This document shows positions 37,052 to 47,305 of a DNA stretch of 64,000 nucleotides, piece after piece. Origin of the DNA: Azospirillum ramasamyi. GTDB taxonomy: Bacteria > Pseudomonadota > Alphaproteobacteria > Azospirillales > Azospirillaceae. A program made the translations under genes and the position numbers. The notes under the pieces are model-generated. The model saw only the letters and a list, made by a program, of their open reading frames with translations. It was not told the origin of the DNA and did not search any database. The first letter of the stretch is position 1, and the number at the start of each line of letters is the position of its first letter. Location of the stretch: NCBI RefSeq assembly GCF_003233655.1, contig NZ_CP029829.1:2428978-2492977 (forward strand). The letters are read 5' to 3'.

Positions 37052-37792
37052 TCAGCCTCCGGGCTTTTCGGTCGTCTTCTGGATTTGCGGCAGACTGTCG
37101 AGCAGCGCGGTGACGGAGGGCAGGATGCGCTCCACGATCGTCGCCACGCCCTTGGCGTTGGGATGCAGCCCGTCCTGCTGGATCAGCGACCGTTCCAGCG
37201 CCACCCCGTCGAGGAAGAAGGGGTAGAGCGGCAGATCATAGGTCTTCGCAAGGTCGGGATAGATGGCGTTGAACTTGTCGGTATAGGGCTTTCCCAGGCT
37301 GGGGGAGGCGTACATGCCGGCCAGCAGCGTCGGGATCCTGCGCTCCTTCAACGCCTTCAGGATGGCGTCGAGGTTGTCCTTCGCCTGGGCGGGATCGAGC
37401 CCGCGCAGCATGTCGTTGGCGCCCAGCTCGACGATGGCGGCGTCCGGCTTGTCGGCCAGCGCCCAGTCCAGCCGCGCCCGGCCGCCGGCGGTGGTGTCGC
37501 CCGACACGCCGGCATTGATGACGGTGACGTTGTAGCCCCTCTCCGTCAGCGCCTTTTCCAGCTGGCGGGTGAAGCCCTCCGGTTCCGGCAGGCCGTAGCC
37601 GGCGGTCAGGCTGTCGCCCAGCGCCAGCAGCTTCACCGGCTGCGCGGCATCGGCGCGGGTCGGTACGCTCATCGATATCCCCGACGCAAAAACGAAGGCG
37701 AGCGCAGCACCGATGGCGCCAATGTTGAAAGCCCGGCGGGTCGAGCCATATGGCGATGGTCCGTTCCGCTTGTGCGAGAGTCGCATGTCCAA
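37052..37792 (-). CDS. tesA: Arylesterase / GDSL lysophospholipase TesA-type
   Basis: A 246-residue GDSL hydrolase with an N-terminal export signal containing STRRAF and a hydrophobic stretch (about 18-48). The catalytic Ser is in ALGDSLTAGYG (near 61), the Gly/Asn blocks are NAGVSGDTT and ELGANDMLRG, and the Asp-His pair is DGLHPN (near 209). The TTG at 37792 has AGAGGA seven bases before it; the ATG at 37786 overlaps the divergent ybbA-like ATG. TesA next to the divergent ABC pair is a conserved arrangement in many bacteria. Confidence 0.9.
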   Translation of the reverse strand: MDMRLSHKRNGPSPYGSTRRAFNIGAIGAALAFVFASGISMSVPTRADAAQPVKLLALGDSLTAGYGLPEPEGFTRQLEKALTERGYNVTVINAGVSGDTTAGGRARLDWALADKPDAAIVELGANDMLRGLDPAQAKDNLDAILKALKERRIPTLLAGMYASPSLGKPYTDKFNAIYPDLAKTYDLPLYPFFLDGVALERSLIQQDGLHPNAKGVATIVERILPSVTALLDSLPQIQKTTEKPGG

Positions 37793-38552
37793 GGTTCAAT
37801 CCTCTGCAACGTCGTCCACTTCCATCGCCCGACCGCTCCATGATCCCATTGTGGAACTCGACGACGTCCACTTGAGATTGGACAGCGGTGCCGGACCCGT
37901 CAACATCCTGCGGGGCGTGAATCTCCAGGTGGCGGCCGGAGAGCGGGTCGGCGTCGTCGGCCCCAGCGGCTCCGGCAAATCGACCATGATGATGGTGATG
38001 GCCGGTCTGGAACGCCCCAGCAGCGGCACCGTCCGTGTCGCCGGGCAGGAGTTGAACCGGCTGGACGAGGACGGGCTGGCGCGCTTCCGCCGCCACCATG
38101 TGGGGATCGTCTTCCAGGCTTTCCATCTGGTGCCGACGATGACGGCGCTGGAGAATGTCGCCATCCCGCTGGAATTCGCCGGGGTCGCCGACGCCTTCGA
38201 CCGCGCCCGCATCGGGCTGGAGCAGGTGGGCCTCGGCCACCGCATCCACCATTATCCCGGCCAGCTTTCGGGCGGCGAGCAGCAGCGCACGGCGCTGGCC
38301 CGCGCCTTCGTGACCGAGCCGTCGCTGCTTCTGGCCGACGAGCCGACCGGCAACCTCGACATCGACACCGGCGCCACCATCGTGAAGCTCCTGTTCGATC
38401 TGGCCGAGCGCCGCGGCACGACGCTGGTCCTGATCACCCACGACCCCGGCCTCGCCGCCCGCTGCGACCGCACGGTCCGGCTGGCCGACGGCCGCATCGC
38501 CGACGACGGGCAGGCGGCGCGGCACGCAAAACTGCAGGCGGCGGGGGAGTGA
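37785..38552 (+). CDS. ybbA: ABC transporter ATP-binding protein (YbbA/LolD family)
   Basis: A 255-residue ATPase with Walker A GPSGSGKST (near 67), Q-loop VFQAFHL, signature LSGGEQQR (near 162) and Walker B LLLADEPT (near 182). With the next gene it forms a MacB/LolCDE-type transporter that moves lipophilic molecules rather than small solutes. The ATG at 37785 shares a CATG with the tesA ATG at 37786 in opposite direction, so the two starts overlap. Confidence 0.9.
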   Translation: MSKVQSSATSSTSIARPLHDPIVELDDVHLRLDSGAGPVNILRGVNLQVAAGERVGVVGPSGSGKSTMMMVMAGLERPSSGTVRVAGQELNRLDEDGLARFRRHHVGIVFQAFHLVPTMTALENVAIPLEFAGVADAFDRARIGLEQVGLGHRIHHYPGQLSGGEQQRTALARAFVTEPSLLLADEPTGNLDIDTGATIVKLLFDLAERRGTTLVLITHDPGLAARCDRTVRLADGRIADDGQAARHAKLQAAGE

Positions 38553-38592
38553 GGGGGATGGAAAGGACGAGAAAGCGGGGGAGCGTCACGGG

Positions 38593-41118
38593 ATGACCAA
38601 TCTCGGCCTCGCCCTCCGCCTTGCCCGGCGGGAGCTGCGCACCGGCCTGAAGGGCTTCTGGGTCTTCCTCGCCTGTCTGGCGCTCGGCGTCGCCGCCATC
38701 GCCGCGGTGCAGTCGGTGTCGAGCGGGCTGCTCGACGGGCTGGCCAATGACGGGCGCTCCATCCTCGGCGGCGACGTCGCGGTGCGGCAGCTCTACAGCC
38801 CCCCGGTCGACGAGCAGATGGCGGCACTGACCACCGCCGGCCGGGTGTCGACCTCCGCCGAGATGCGGGCGATGGCCCGTGCCGACGACGATGTCCGTTC
38901 CTCCCTGGTCGAACTGAAGGCGGTCGACGACGTCTATCCGCTCTACGGAACGGTGACGCTGGTGGGCGGCGGCGACCTGCGCGATGCGTTGGCGCAGAAG
39001 GACGGCCGCTGGGGCGCGGTGATCGAGGCCAGCCTCGTCGACCGGCTCGGCGTGAAGATCGGCGACACCATCCATGTCGGCGAGGGCGCCTATCGCGTCG
39101 CCGCCGTGCTGGACCGCGAGCCGGACCGCGCCTCCTCCAACGCCTTCTCGCTGGGGCCGCGGCTGATGGTGGCGCTGCCGTCGCTGCAGGGCACCGGGTT
39201 GCTGCAACCCGGCAGTCTCACCTGGTGGAGCGCCAAGGTGGCGCTGCCGCCCGAAACCGACCTGAAGGCGTGGCAGGAGAGCCTGCGCGCCCGCTTCCCC
39301 GACGCGCCATGGCGGATGCGCGACTACACCAACGCCTCGCCGCAGATCGAGCGCTTCATCGACCGCATGACGCTGTTCCTGACGCTGGTCGGGCTGACCG
39401 CCCTGCTGGTCGGCGGCGTCGGCGTGGGCAACGCGGTGCGCAGCCATCTGGATTCGCGCGCCCGCACCATCGCCATGATGAAGTGCATCGGCGCGCCGGG
39501 CGCCCTGGTGTTCCAGCTCTATCTGGCGCAGATCCTGGCGCTGGCCCTGCTGGGCATCGTCATCGGGCTGGCGCTGGGCGCGGTGGCGCCGCTGGCGCTG
39601 GGCCGTCTGCTCGACGGCGTGCTGCCGGTGTCGGCGCAGATCGGCGTCTATCCGGGCGCCCTGGCGCTGGCCGCCCTCTATGGCGTGCTGACGGCGCTGA
39701 CCTTCTCGCTCTGGCCGCTCGGCCGGGCGCGCGAGGTGCCGGCGGGCGCGCTGTTCCGCGACGTGATCGCCCCGGCCGCCGGCCGGCCGCGCACGCCCTA
39801 TACGGTGGCGATGATCGCGTCGGCGGTGGCGCTGGCCGGGCTGGCGGTGCTGACGGCGCACAACAAGGTCTTCGCCCTGTGGTTCGTCGGCGGCTCCATC
39901 GCCACCTTCATCGCCTTCCGCGCCGCGGCGGCGCTGGTGACCTGGGGCGCGGCCCGGGTCGGCCGTGTCCGTCGGCCGGGGCTGCGGCTGGCGCTCGCCA
40001 ACCTGCACCGGCCGGGCAACCCGACGGCGGCGGTGGTTCTGTCGCTGGGACTAGGCCTGACGGTGCTGGTCGCCATCGCGCTGATCCAGGGCAACTTCTC
40101 CCGCCGGGTGTCGGAGACGATCCCGCAGGACGCTCCCAGCTTCTTCTTCGTCGACATCCAGCGCGACCAGTTCGATCCCTTGCGCGACCTCGTCACCGGC
40201 ATCCCCGGCACCAGCGCCTTCGAGGCGGTGCCGAGCCTGCGCGGCCGGATCGAGCGGGTGAACGGACAGGACGCCGACAAGGCGCTGGTCAACCCGGAAC
40301 AGGCCTGGATCCTGGCCGGCGACCGCGGCATCACCTATTCGGCGACGCTGCCCAGGCATTCCACAGTCACCGCCGGCAGCTGGTGGCCGACCGATTATGC
40401 CGGGCCGCCGCTGATCTCCATCCACCAGAGCGTCGCCGAGGCCTTCGGCATCGGTCCCGGCGCGACCCTGTCCATCAACATCCTGGGCCGCAGCATCGAG
40501 GCGACGGTCGCCAACGTCCGCGCCGCCGATTTCAGCAGCATGGCGATCAACTTCACCATGGTCTTCGCCCCCGGCACGCTGGAAGGCGCGCCGCAGACCT
40601 GGGTCGCCACCGTCCGCGCCACACCGGATGCCGAGACGCAGGTGCAGCGCGCCGTGCTGCAGCGCTTCCCCAACATCACCATGGTGCGGGTGCAGGACGC
40701 GCTCGACACGGTGTCGGAGATGCTGGGCCATATCGGCACGGCGGTGCGCATCGTCGCCGGCATCACGCTGGCCGCCGGCACGCTGGTGCTGGCCGGCGCG
40801 GTCGCCGCCGGCCACCGCCGCCGGGTCTACGACGCGGTGGTGCTGAAGGTGCTGGGGGCGACGCGCGGCGACGTTCTGCGCGCCTTCCTGTTGGAATACG
40901 GGTTGCTGGGGCTGCTGACCGCGGTCATCGCCGGCGGCATCGGCACGCTGACCGCCTGGGCGGTGCTGCGCTTCCTGATGCGGTGGGAGTGGAGCTTCCT
41001 GCCCTCCGCAGTGATCACCACGGCCTTGCTCAGCACCGCGATCACGCTCGCGTTCGGGTTCTATGGTACTTGGCGGGCATTGGGCCAGCCTTCCGCGCCA
41101 TTGCTTCGGAACGAATGA
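38593..41118 (+). CDS. ybbP: FtsX-like ABC transporter permease (YbbP family)
   Basis: An 841-residue permease. One membrane helix near residues 22-42 is followed by a large periplasmic domain, then three helices (about 255-370) with the FtsX domain, further helices near 400-470, a second periplasmic domain, and a second FtsX region at the C-terminus (about 710-840). Ten helices in total fit YbbP. It follows the ATPase by 40 bp. The substrate is not known; lipid or lysophospholipid handling with TesA is inference. Confidence 0.9.
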   Translation: MTNLGLALRLARRELRTGLKGFWVFLACLALGVAAIAAVQSVSSGLLDGLANDGRSILGGDVAVRQLYSPPVDEQMAALTTAGRVSTSAEMRAMARADDDVRSSLVELKAVDDVYPLYGTVTLVGGGDLRDALAQKDGRWGAVIEASLVDRLGVKIGDTIHVGEGAYRVAAVLDREPDRASSNAFSLGPRLMVALPSLQGTGLLQPGSLTWWSAKVALPPETDLKAWQESLRARFPDAPWRMRDYTNASPQIERFIDRMTLFLTLVGLTALLVGGVGVGNAVRSHLDSRARTIAMMKCIGAPGALVFQLYLAQILALALLGIVIGLALGAVAPLALGRLLDGVLPVSAQIGVYPGALALAALYGVLTALTFSLWPLGRAREVPAGALFRDVIAPAAGRPRTPYTVAMIASAVALAGLAVLTAHNKVFALWFVGGSIATFIAFRAAAALVTWGAARVGRVRRPGLRLALANLHRPGNPTAAVVLSLGLGLTVLVAIALIQGNFSRRVSETIPQDAPSFFFVDIQRDQFDPLRDLVTGIPGTSAFEAVPSLRGRIERVNGQDADKALVNPEQAWILAGDRGITYSATLPRHSTVTAGSWWPTDYAGPPLISIHQSVAEAFGIGPGATLSINILGRSIEATVANVRAADFSSMAINFTMVFAPGTLEGAPQTWVATVRATPDAETQVQRAVLQRFPNITMVRVQDALDTVSEMLGHIGTAVRIVAGITLAAGTLVLAGAVAAGHRRRVYDAVVLKVLGATRGDVLRAFLLEYGLLGLLTAVIAGGIGTLTAWAVLRFLMRWEWSFLPSAVITTALLSTAITLAFGFYGTWRALGQPSAPLLRNE

Positions 41119-41263
41119 CCCACACGGCAGATGGCCATAGCAAAAACGAAACGTGAAAGCTTTTTCATCTTGGAGAGCCGCTGCCGATTCCTATTGAACC
41201 GAATTGCGGACTCGCCAATATGTCACCCCGACGGGATCACCCTATTCCACCGAGGAAACCAAC

Positions 41264-41989
41264 ATGGCAGACCCGACCTATAACCGCTTCGCGACCGTGG
41301 GCCGCGCGACAGATCGGGGATACTTCGACGAAGGCCTGCGGCAGCACATGCTGCGCGTGTACAACTACATGGGCGCCGGCCTGATTCTGACGGGTCTGGT
41401 CGCCGCACTCGTGTCGTCCAGCCCGGCCATGATGGCGGCGATCTTCGGAACGCCGCTGAAGTGGGTGGTGATGCTGGCCCCGCTGGCGTTCGTGATGGTG
41501 CTGTCCTTCGGCATCCAGCGCCTGTCCTTCGCATCCGCCCAGCTCGTCTTCTGGGCCTATTGCGGCGCGATGGGCCTGTCGATGTCGGCGATCTTCCTGG
41601 TCTTCACCGGCGCCTCCATCGCTCTGACCTTCTTCGTCACCGCCGCGACCTTCCTGGCGATGAGCCTGTACGGCTACACCACGAAGGCCGACCTGTCGAA
41701 GATGGGCTCGTTCCTGATGATGGGCGTCATCGGCCTGGTCATCGCCGGCCTGGCGAACATCTTCTTCCAGTCGCCGGCCCTGCACTTCGCGATCTCCGCC
41801 ATCGGCGTGCTGATCTTCACCGGCCTGACCGCCTACGACACCCAGGCGATCAAGGAAAGCTACGCCGAGGGCTACGATCACGAGAGCACCGGCAAGCTGG
41901 CCCTGATGGGCGCCCTGACGCTGTACCTGGACTTCATCAACCTGTTCCAGTTCCTGCTGCAGTTCCTGGGTCAGCGCAACAACGACTGA
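41264..41989 (+). CDS. Bax inhibitor-1 / YccA family membrane protein
   Basis: A 241-residue protein with seven predicted membrane helices and the BI-1 pattern: AYCGAMGLSMSAIF near 105, ATFLAMSLYGYTTKADLSKMG near 128 and the C-terminal LTAYDTQAIKE (near 190), whose Asp belongs to the conserved proton/calcium-leak pair. GAGGAAACC precedes the ATG. In E. coli the YccA relative interacts with FtsH. Followed by a strong terminator. Confidence 0.93.
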   Translation: MADPTYNRFATVGRATDRGYFDEGLRQHMLRVYNYMGAGLILTGLVAALVSSSPAMMAAIFGTPLKWVVMLAPLAFVMVLSFGIQRLSFASAQLVFWAYCGAMGLSMSAIFLVFTGASIALTFFVTAATFLAMSLYGYTTKADLSKMGSFLMMGVIGLVIAGLANIFFQSPALHFAISAIGVLIFTGLTAYDTQAIKESYAEGYDHESTGKLALMGALTLYLDFINLFQFLLQFLGQRNND

Positions 41990-42019
41990 TCCCGAGACGC
42001 CTGATCGGACAAGCATCAA

Positions 42020-42056
42020 CCGCCCGGAAGCACCCGCTTCCGGGCGGTTTTCTTTT
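42020..42056 (+). terminator. Rho-independent terminator after the BI-1 family gene
   Basis: A 12-bp perfect stem (42020-42031 with 42036-42047, loop ACCC) followed by TTTTCTTTT. It lies between convergent genes and could also act for the gene at 42065. Confidence 0.92.
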
Positions 42057-42064
42057 GCGTCCGT

Positions 42065-42793
42065 TCAGGACTCCACCGTCACCGCGTCGCCGAGCCTGAG
42101 GCCGAGCGTGCTGTCGGCCCGCCCGCGGTTGACGGCGATCTCCGCCAGCCCGTTGGAGTTCCCGTACCACAGCGGCTCCCCCGGCCCGACCGCGCCGAAG
42201 GTGCGGGCATGGACGATGCGGGTGCCGGCGGCGCTCAGCACCGCATCGGCGGGCAGGGTGGATGCCCGCATGCCCGTCATGGCGTTGCCGTAGACATCGA
42301 CATAGACGATGCGCGCCAGTTCGTCGGGCCAGCCGGGACGGTCGATGGCGGCACGGGGGAGCGGGCTGCGCTCAACCGGCCGGCCGGTGGCGAGGCTGGC
42401 GGCGACGGGGGCGAACAGGTCGCGGCCGTGGAAGCTGGCGGACAGCCGGTCCGGGATCCAGTCGATGGTCCAGGCGTTCAGCGACGTCGCTCGGCGGGCG
42501 AGCAGGGCGAACAGGCCGTTGTCGGGACCGACGAACCAGCGCCCGTCGGCCTCCACCATCACCGGCCGCCGGTCGGTGCCGACACCGGGATCGACGACGC
42601 AGAGAAAGACGCTTCCGGCAGGAAAGGCCGGGGCGTAGGCGGCCAGCAGATAGGCCGACAGCTGCGGATCGAAGGCGGGGGCGTCGGCGAACAGGTCGAT
42701 GACGGAGATGCCGGGCGCCTGCTGCGCCAGCACCGCCTTCATCTGGCCGGTATAGGGGCCGGAAAGGCCGAAGTCGGTGAAGAGCAGGATCAT
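42065..42793 (-). CDS. SAM hydroxide adenosyltransferase / SAM hydrolase (DUF62)
   Basis: A 242-residue DUF62 protein (S-adenosyl-L-methionine hydrolase, adenosine-forming). TDFGLSGPYTGQMKAVL at the N-terminus, VVDPGVGTDRRP near 67, FVGPDNGLF near 87 and FHGRDLFAPVAA near 121 are the family signatures, including the Asp and Arg that activate hydroxide. The C-terminal domain holds a NSNGLAEIAVN motif. It lies 117 bp beyond phoB, on the same strand but probably independent. Confidence 0.9.
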   Translation of the reverse strand: MILLFTDFGLSGPYTGQMKAVLAQQAPGISVIDLFADAPAFDPQLSAYLLAAYAPAFPAGSVFLCVVDPGVGTDRRPVMVEADGRWFVGPDNGLFALLARRATSLNAWTIDWIPDRLSASFHGRDLFAPVAASLATGRPVERSPLPRAAIDRPGWPDELARIVYVDVYGNAMTGMRASTLPADAVLSAAGTRIVHARTFGAVGPGEPLWYGNSNGLAEIAVNRGRADSTLGLRLGDAVTVES

Positions 42794-42910
42794 CGCGTGT
42801 TGCCGCCTCCGCAGTGTTGCCCCCTCCTTAACACTCCCCGCCCTTGGGCCGGCTGTTGGCCGGTCCGATTGCGGTGGAGGGATAGGGAGGGGGCGGTCGA
42901 AGCAACACCC

Positions 42911-43615
42911 TCACACCGACTTCGTATCCAGCGCATACCCCGCCGACCGTACGGTGCGGATCAGGTCCAGCTCTTCGTCTTCGTTCATCGCCTTGCGCAG
43001 GCGGCGGATGTGTACGTCGACCGTACGCGGCTCCACGTACACGTCGTGGCCCCACACCAGATCGAGCAGCTGTTCGCGGGAGAAGACGCGGCCGGGATGC
43101 TGCATGAAGTGGCGCAGCAGGCGGAATTCGGTCGGCCCCAGATGTACGTCCCGGCCGTTGCGGCGTACGCGGTGGGCGGCCAGATCCATCGTCACGTCGG
43201 CGAAGGTCAGCACCTCGTCGGTCATGCCGGGAGAGGCGCGGCGCAGCACCGCGCGCATGCGGGCCACCAGTTCGGTCGGGGAGAAGGGCTTGGTGATGTA
43301 GTCGTCCGCGCCGGAATTCAGGCCGCGCACCCGGTCCCCTTCCTCGCCGCGGGCGGTCAGCATGATGATCGGAATGTCGCGGGTCTTGGCGTTGCGGCGC
43401 AGCTGGCGGCAGACCTCCAGCCCGCTCATCAGCGGCAGCATCCAGTCGAGCAGCACGATGTGCGGCGTCTGTTCGCCGGCGGCCAACAGGGCCTCCTCGC
43501 CGTCGCTGGCGGTGGCGACGCGGAAGCCTTCCTTTTCCAGGTTGTACCTCAACAGCGTCAGGATGTCGGCCTCGTCCTCGACGACCAGGACGAGCGGCTT
43601 GAGGGCCGCGTTCAT
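42911..43615 (-). CDS. phoB: Phosphate regulon response regulator PhoB
   Basis: A 234-residue OmpR-family regulator. Receiver domain with the DE acidic pair near 15, phosphoacceptor in LLDWMLPLMSG (near 58) and the KPFSP lysine near 111; winged helix ending in RTVRSAGYALD. The PhoB-type VWGHDVYVEPRTVDVHIRRLRK recognition region is clear. The ATG at 43615 has CGGAG upstream; an ATG at 43657 (AAAAGG upstream) would add 14 residues. It follows pstB with no phoU between. Confidence 0.94.
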   Translation of the reverse strand: MNAALKPLVLVVEDEADILTLLRYNLEKEGFRVATASDGEEALLAAGEQTPHIVLLDWMLPLMSGLEVCRQLRRNAKTRDIPIIMLTARGEEGDRVRGLNSGADDYITKPFSPTELVARMRAVLRRASPGMTDEVLTFADVTMDLAAHRVRRNGRDVHLGPTEFRLLRHFMQHPGRVFSREQLLDLVWGHDVYVEPRTVDVHIRRLRKAMNEDEELDLIRTVRSAGYALDTKSV

Positions 43616-43710
43616 GGAGGCTCCGTTCACAGCGCGCGTCTCGACGTTAACCGGCATGGGACAGCCTTTTCAACAAAGAGGGAAGGGGGCGCAAGCGTGA
43701 TGCACAGGGT

Positions 43711-44577
<867 letters not shown>

Positions 44578-44582
44578 GGCGC

Positions 44583-45902
44583 TCACCACCGTCTCTCGAA
44601 AATCTTGCGCAGGATCACGGCCGTCCCGTTCAGCAGGATCAGGATGCCGAGCAGGATCAGGATCGCCGCCGAAGTGCGTTCGGTGAAGGCGCGCTCGGGG
44701 CTGTCGGCCCACATGTAGATCTGAACGGGCAGCACCGTGGCGCTGTCGGTCAGCCCCTGGGGCACGTCGACGATGAAGGCGACCATGCCGATCATCAGCA
44801 GCGGCGCCGTCTCGCCCAGCGCGCGGACCATGCCGATGATGGTGCCGGTCAGGATGCCGGGCATCGCCAGCGGCAGCACATGGTGCAGCACCGTCTGCAG
44901 CGGCGAGGCGCCGATGCCCAGCGCCGCCTCGCGGATCGACGACGGCACCGCCTTCAGAGCGGCGCGGGACGCGATGATGATGACCGGCAGCGTCATCAGC
45001 GCCATCACCAGCCCGCCGACCAGCGGGGCGGAGCGCGGCATGCCGAAGAAGCCGAGGAACACGGCGAGGCCCAGCAGGCCGAATATGATCGACGGCACCG
45101 CGGCGAGGTTGTTGATGTTCACCTCGATCAGGTCGGTCCAGCGGTTCCTGGGCGCGAATTCCTCCAGATAGACCGCGGCGGCGATGCCCACCGGCACCGA
45201 CAGCCCCATGGTCACCAGGAGCGTCAGCAGCGAGCCGACGACGGCGCCGCCGATGCCGGCCTGTTCCGGCTCGCGGCTGTCGCCGGCCGTGAACAGGGTG
45301 GTGTTGAAGCCCTGCGCCAGCGCGCCGGAGGCCAGCAGCGCGTCGGCGGCGGCGATCTTGGCGTCGCTGAGGCCGCGTTCGCTCTCCGGCAGGTCGCGGC
45401 GGTAGCGGCCCTTCACCAACTGGTCGATCTGGTCGTCGGCGCGCACCCAGACGGTCAGCGTGGTGCCGGCCAGCGCCGGATCCCTGGCGACCATCGCCTC
45501 CAGCTCGTAGGGCGCGCCCGACGACAGCAGGTCGTTCAGCACGCGGCGGCCGGCGCGGTCGCTCACCTCCGGGAACTGCGCATACAGCGCCCGGCGCAGC
45601 ATGGGCATGTAGTTGCGCTCGGCCACCTCCGCCGGGTCCAGCGTCACCTCCAGCCGGATGCGCGTTTCCCAGAATGCGGTGCTGCCCTTGGCGACGATGG
45701 AGCCCAGCAGCACCACCAGCATCATCGCCGCCAGCGCCACCGCCGCCGCCCCGGCCAGCCGGAAGCGGCGCTCGGCGGCGTGACGGGCGCGCAGGCGGCG
45801 GGCGAAGGCCTCGCTCCTGACGCGCGGCTTCGCCGGAGCGGCGGGGGAGGACTCAGGTGAGGGCGTCACGGCCGCCGCGTCCCGCTCGACGAGGTCAGTC
45901 AT
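44583..45902 (-). CDS. pstA: Phosphate ABC transporter permease PstA, long form
   Basis: 439 residues, longer than the usual 280-300. An N-terminal helix (about 49-70) is followed by a soluble insert of about 150 residues (to about 215, DUF3333-like) and then the standard five-helix permease domain with [22 protein letters not shown] and [11 protein letters not shown] motifs. It overlaps pstC by 8 bp. The long form occurs in several alphaproteobacteria. Confidence 0.95.
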   Translation of the reverse strand: MTDLVERDAAAVTPSPESSPAAPAKPRVRSEAFARRLRARHAAERRFRLAGAAAVALAAMMLVVLLGSIVAKGSTAFWETRIRLEVTLDPAEVAERNYMPMLRRALYAQFPEVSDRAGRRVLNDLLSSGAPYELEAMVARDPALAGTTLTVWVRADDQIDQLVKGRYRRDLPESERGLSDAKIAAADALLASGALAQGFNTTLFTAGDSREPEQAGIGGAVVGSLLTLLVTMGLSVPVGIAAAVYLEEFAPRNRWTDLIEVNINNLAAVPSIIFGLLGLAVFLGFFGMPRSAPLVGGLVMALMTLPVIIIASRAALKAVPSSIREAALGIGASPLQTVLHHVLPLAMPGILTGTIIGMVRALGETAPLLMIGMVAFIVDVPQGLTDSATVLPVQIYMWADSPERAFTERTSAAILILLGILILLNGTAVILRKIFERRW

Positions 45903-47277
45903 ATTTTTCCCGATAGGTCCGGACCACCCGCAGGGCGACCATGTTGAGGCAGAGCGTGACGAGGAACAGCACGAGGCCGAGGCCGAAGGCCGACAGCGTC
46001 TTCGGGCTGTCGAACTCCTGGTCGCCGACCAGCAGCGTGGCGATCTGGGTGGTGACGGTGGTCACCGCCTGCAGCGGGTTGGCGGTCATATTGGCGGTCA
46101 GGCCGGACGCCATGGTGACGATCATCGTCTCGCCGATGGCGCGGCTGACCGCCAGCATCACCGCGGCGACGATGCCCGGCAGCGCCGCCGGCAGGACCAC
46201 CTGCTTGATCGTCTCCGACTTGGTGGCGCCGAGGCCGTAGGAGCCGTCGCGCAAGCCCTGCGGCACCGCGTTGATGACGTCGTCCGACAGGGAACTGACG
46301 AAGGGGATGATCATCACCCCCATGACGATGCCGGCGGCCAGCGCCGATTCCGAACTGACGTCCAGCCCCAGCACCTCGCCCACCGAGCGCACGAAGGGCG
46401 CCATGGTCAGTGCCGCGAAGTAGCCGTAGACCACGGTCGGGATGCCGGCCAGGATCTCCAGCGCCGGCTTCAGCCAGGTGCGCACGCCGCGCCCGGCATA
46501 TTCCGACATGTAGATCGCCGCCATCAGCCCGACCGGCACCGCCACCAGCATGGCGATGACGGTGATGAGAAGCGTGCCGGCGAACAGCGGGATCGCCCCG
46601 AAGGAACCGCTGGAGCCGACCTGATCGGCCCGCATCGCCATCTGCGGGCTCCAATGGGTGCCGAACAGGAAGTCGACCGGCGAAACGACGGTGAAGAAGC
46701 GCAGCGCCTCGAACAGCAGCGACAGGACGATGCCGACCGTGGTCAGGATGGCGACCATCGAGCAGACGATCAGCGCCGCCCGCACCACCCGCTCCACCAC
46801 CGGGCGGGCGCGCAGGTCCGGCCCGATGCGGTGGCGGCCCCAGGCGAGGCCGGCGACCGCCAGGCTGGCGCCGACGGCCAGCAGGCTCCAGTCGGCAAGC
46901 TCGCGCAAGGCCGCATAGCGGCGGGCCGCATCCTGCACCAGGGGGTCGGGCTCCCGCCCGGTGGCGATGCCGCGGGCGAGGTTGAGGATGTCGGCCTTCA
47001 GCAGGGCGACCGACTGGCCGTCGCCGGTGGTCAGCCGTTCCGGCAGGGCGGACAGCACCAGCTGCATGGCGAGCCAGCCTTCCGACGCGGTCCAGGCCAC
47101 GAACAGCAGCAGCGCCGGCAGCCCGGCCCACAGGGCCACATAGACGCCGTGGTAGGAGGGGACCGAATGCAGCTCCGCCACCCGCCCGCCGACGGACGCC
47201 GCCGCGCGCGACCGGCCGGTCATGAAGCCGATCACGGTTAGCAGGGCCAGGATCAGGGCGAGAAGGGTCAGCTGCAT
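45895..47277 (-). CDS. pstC: Phosphate ABC transporter permease PstC, long form
   Basis: 460 residues. Helices at the N-terminus (about 3-19 and 45-65) flank a soluble region, and the permease core starts near 195 with LVLSLLFEALRF, with ILAGIPTVVYGYFA and SRAIGETMIVTMASG motifs typical of PstC. The first helix and insert mirror the long form of PstA. It is 28 bp after pstS. Confidence 0.95.
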   Translation of the reverse strand: MQLTLLALILALLTVIGFMTGRSRAAASVGGRVAELHSVPSYHGVYVALWAGLPALLLFVAWTASEGWLAMQLVLSALPERLTTGDGQSVALLKADILNLARGIATGREPDPLVQDAARRYAALRELADWSLLAVGASLAVAGLAWGRHRIGPDLRARPVVERVVRAALIVCSMVAILTTVGIVLSLLFEALRFFTVVSPVDFLFGTHWSPQMAMRADQVGSSGSFGAIPLFAGTLLITVIAMLVAVPVGLMAAIYMSEYAGRGVRTWLKPALEILAGIPTVVYGYFAALTMAPFVRSVGEVLGLDVSSESALAAGIVMGVMIIPFVSSLSDDVINAVPQGLRDGSYGLGATKSETIKQVVLPAALPGIVAAVMLAVSRAIGETMIVTMASGLTANMTANPLQAVTTVTTQIATLLVGDQEFDSPKTLSAFGLGLVLFLVTLCLNMVALRVVRTYREKYD

Positions 47278-47305
47278 TCGGAATGCCCGGAGGGAGACAG
47301 GATGG

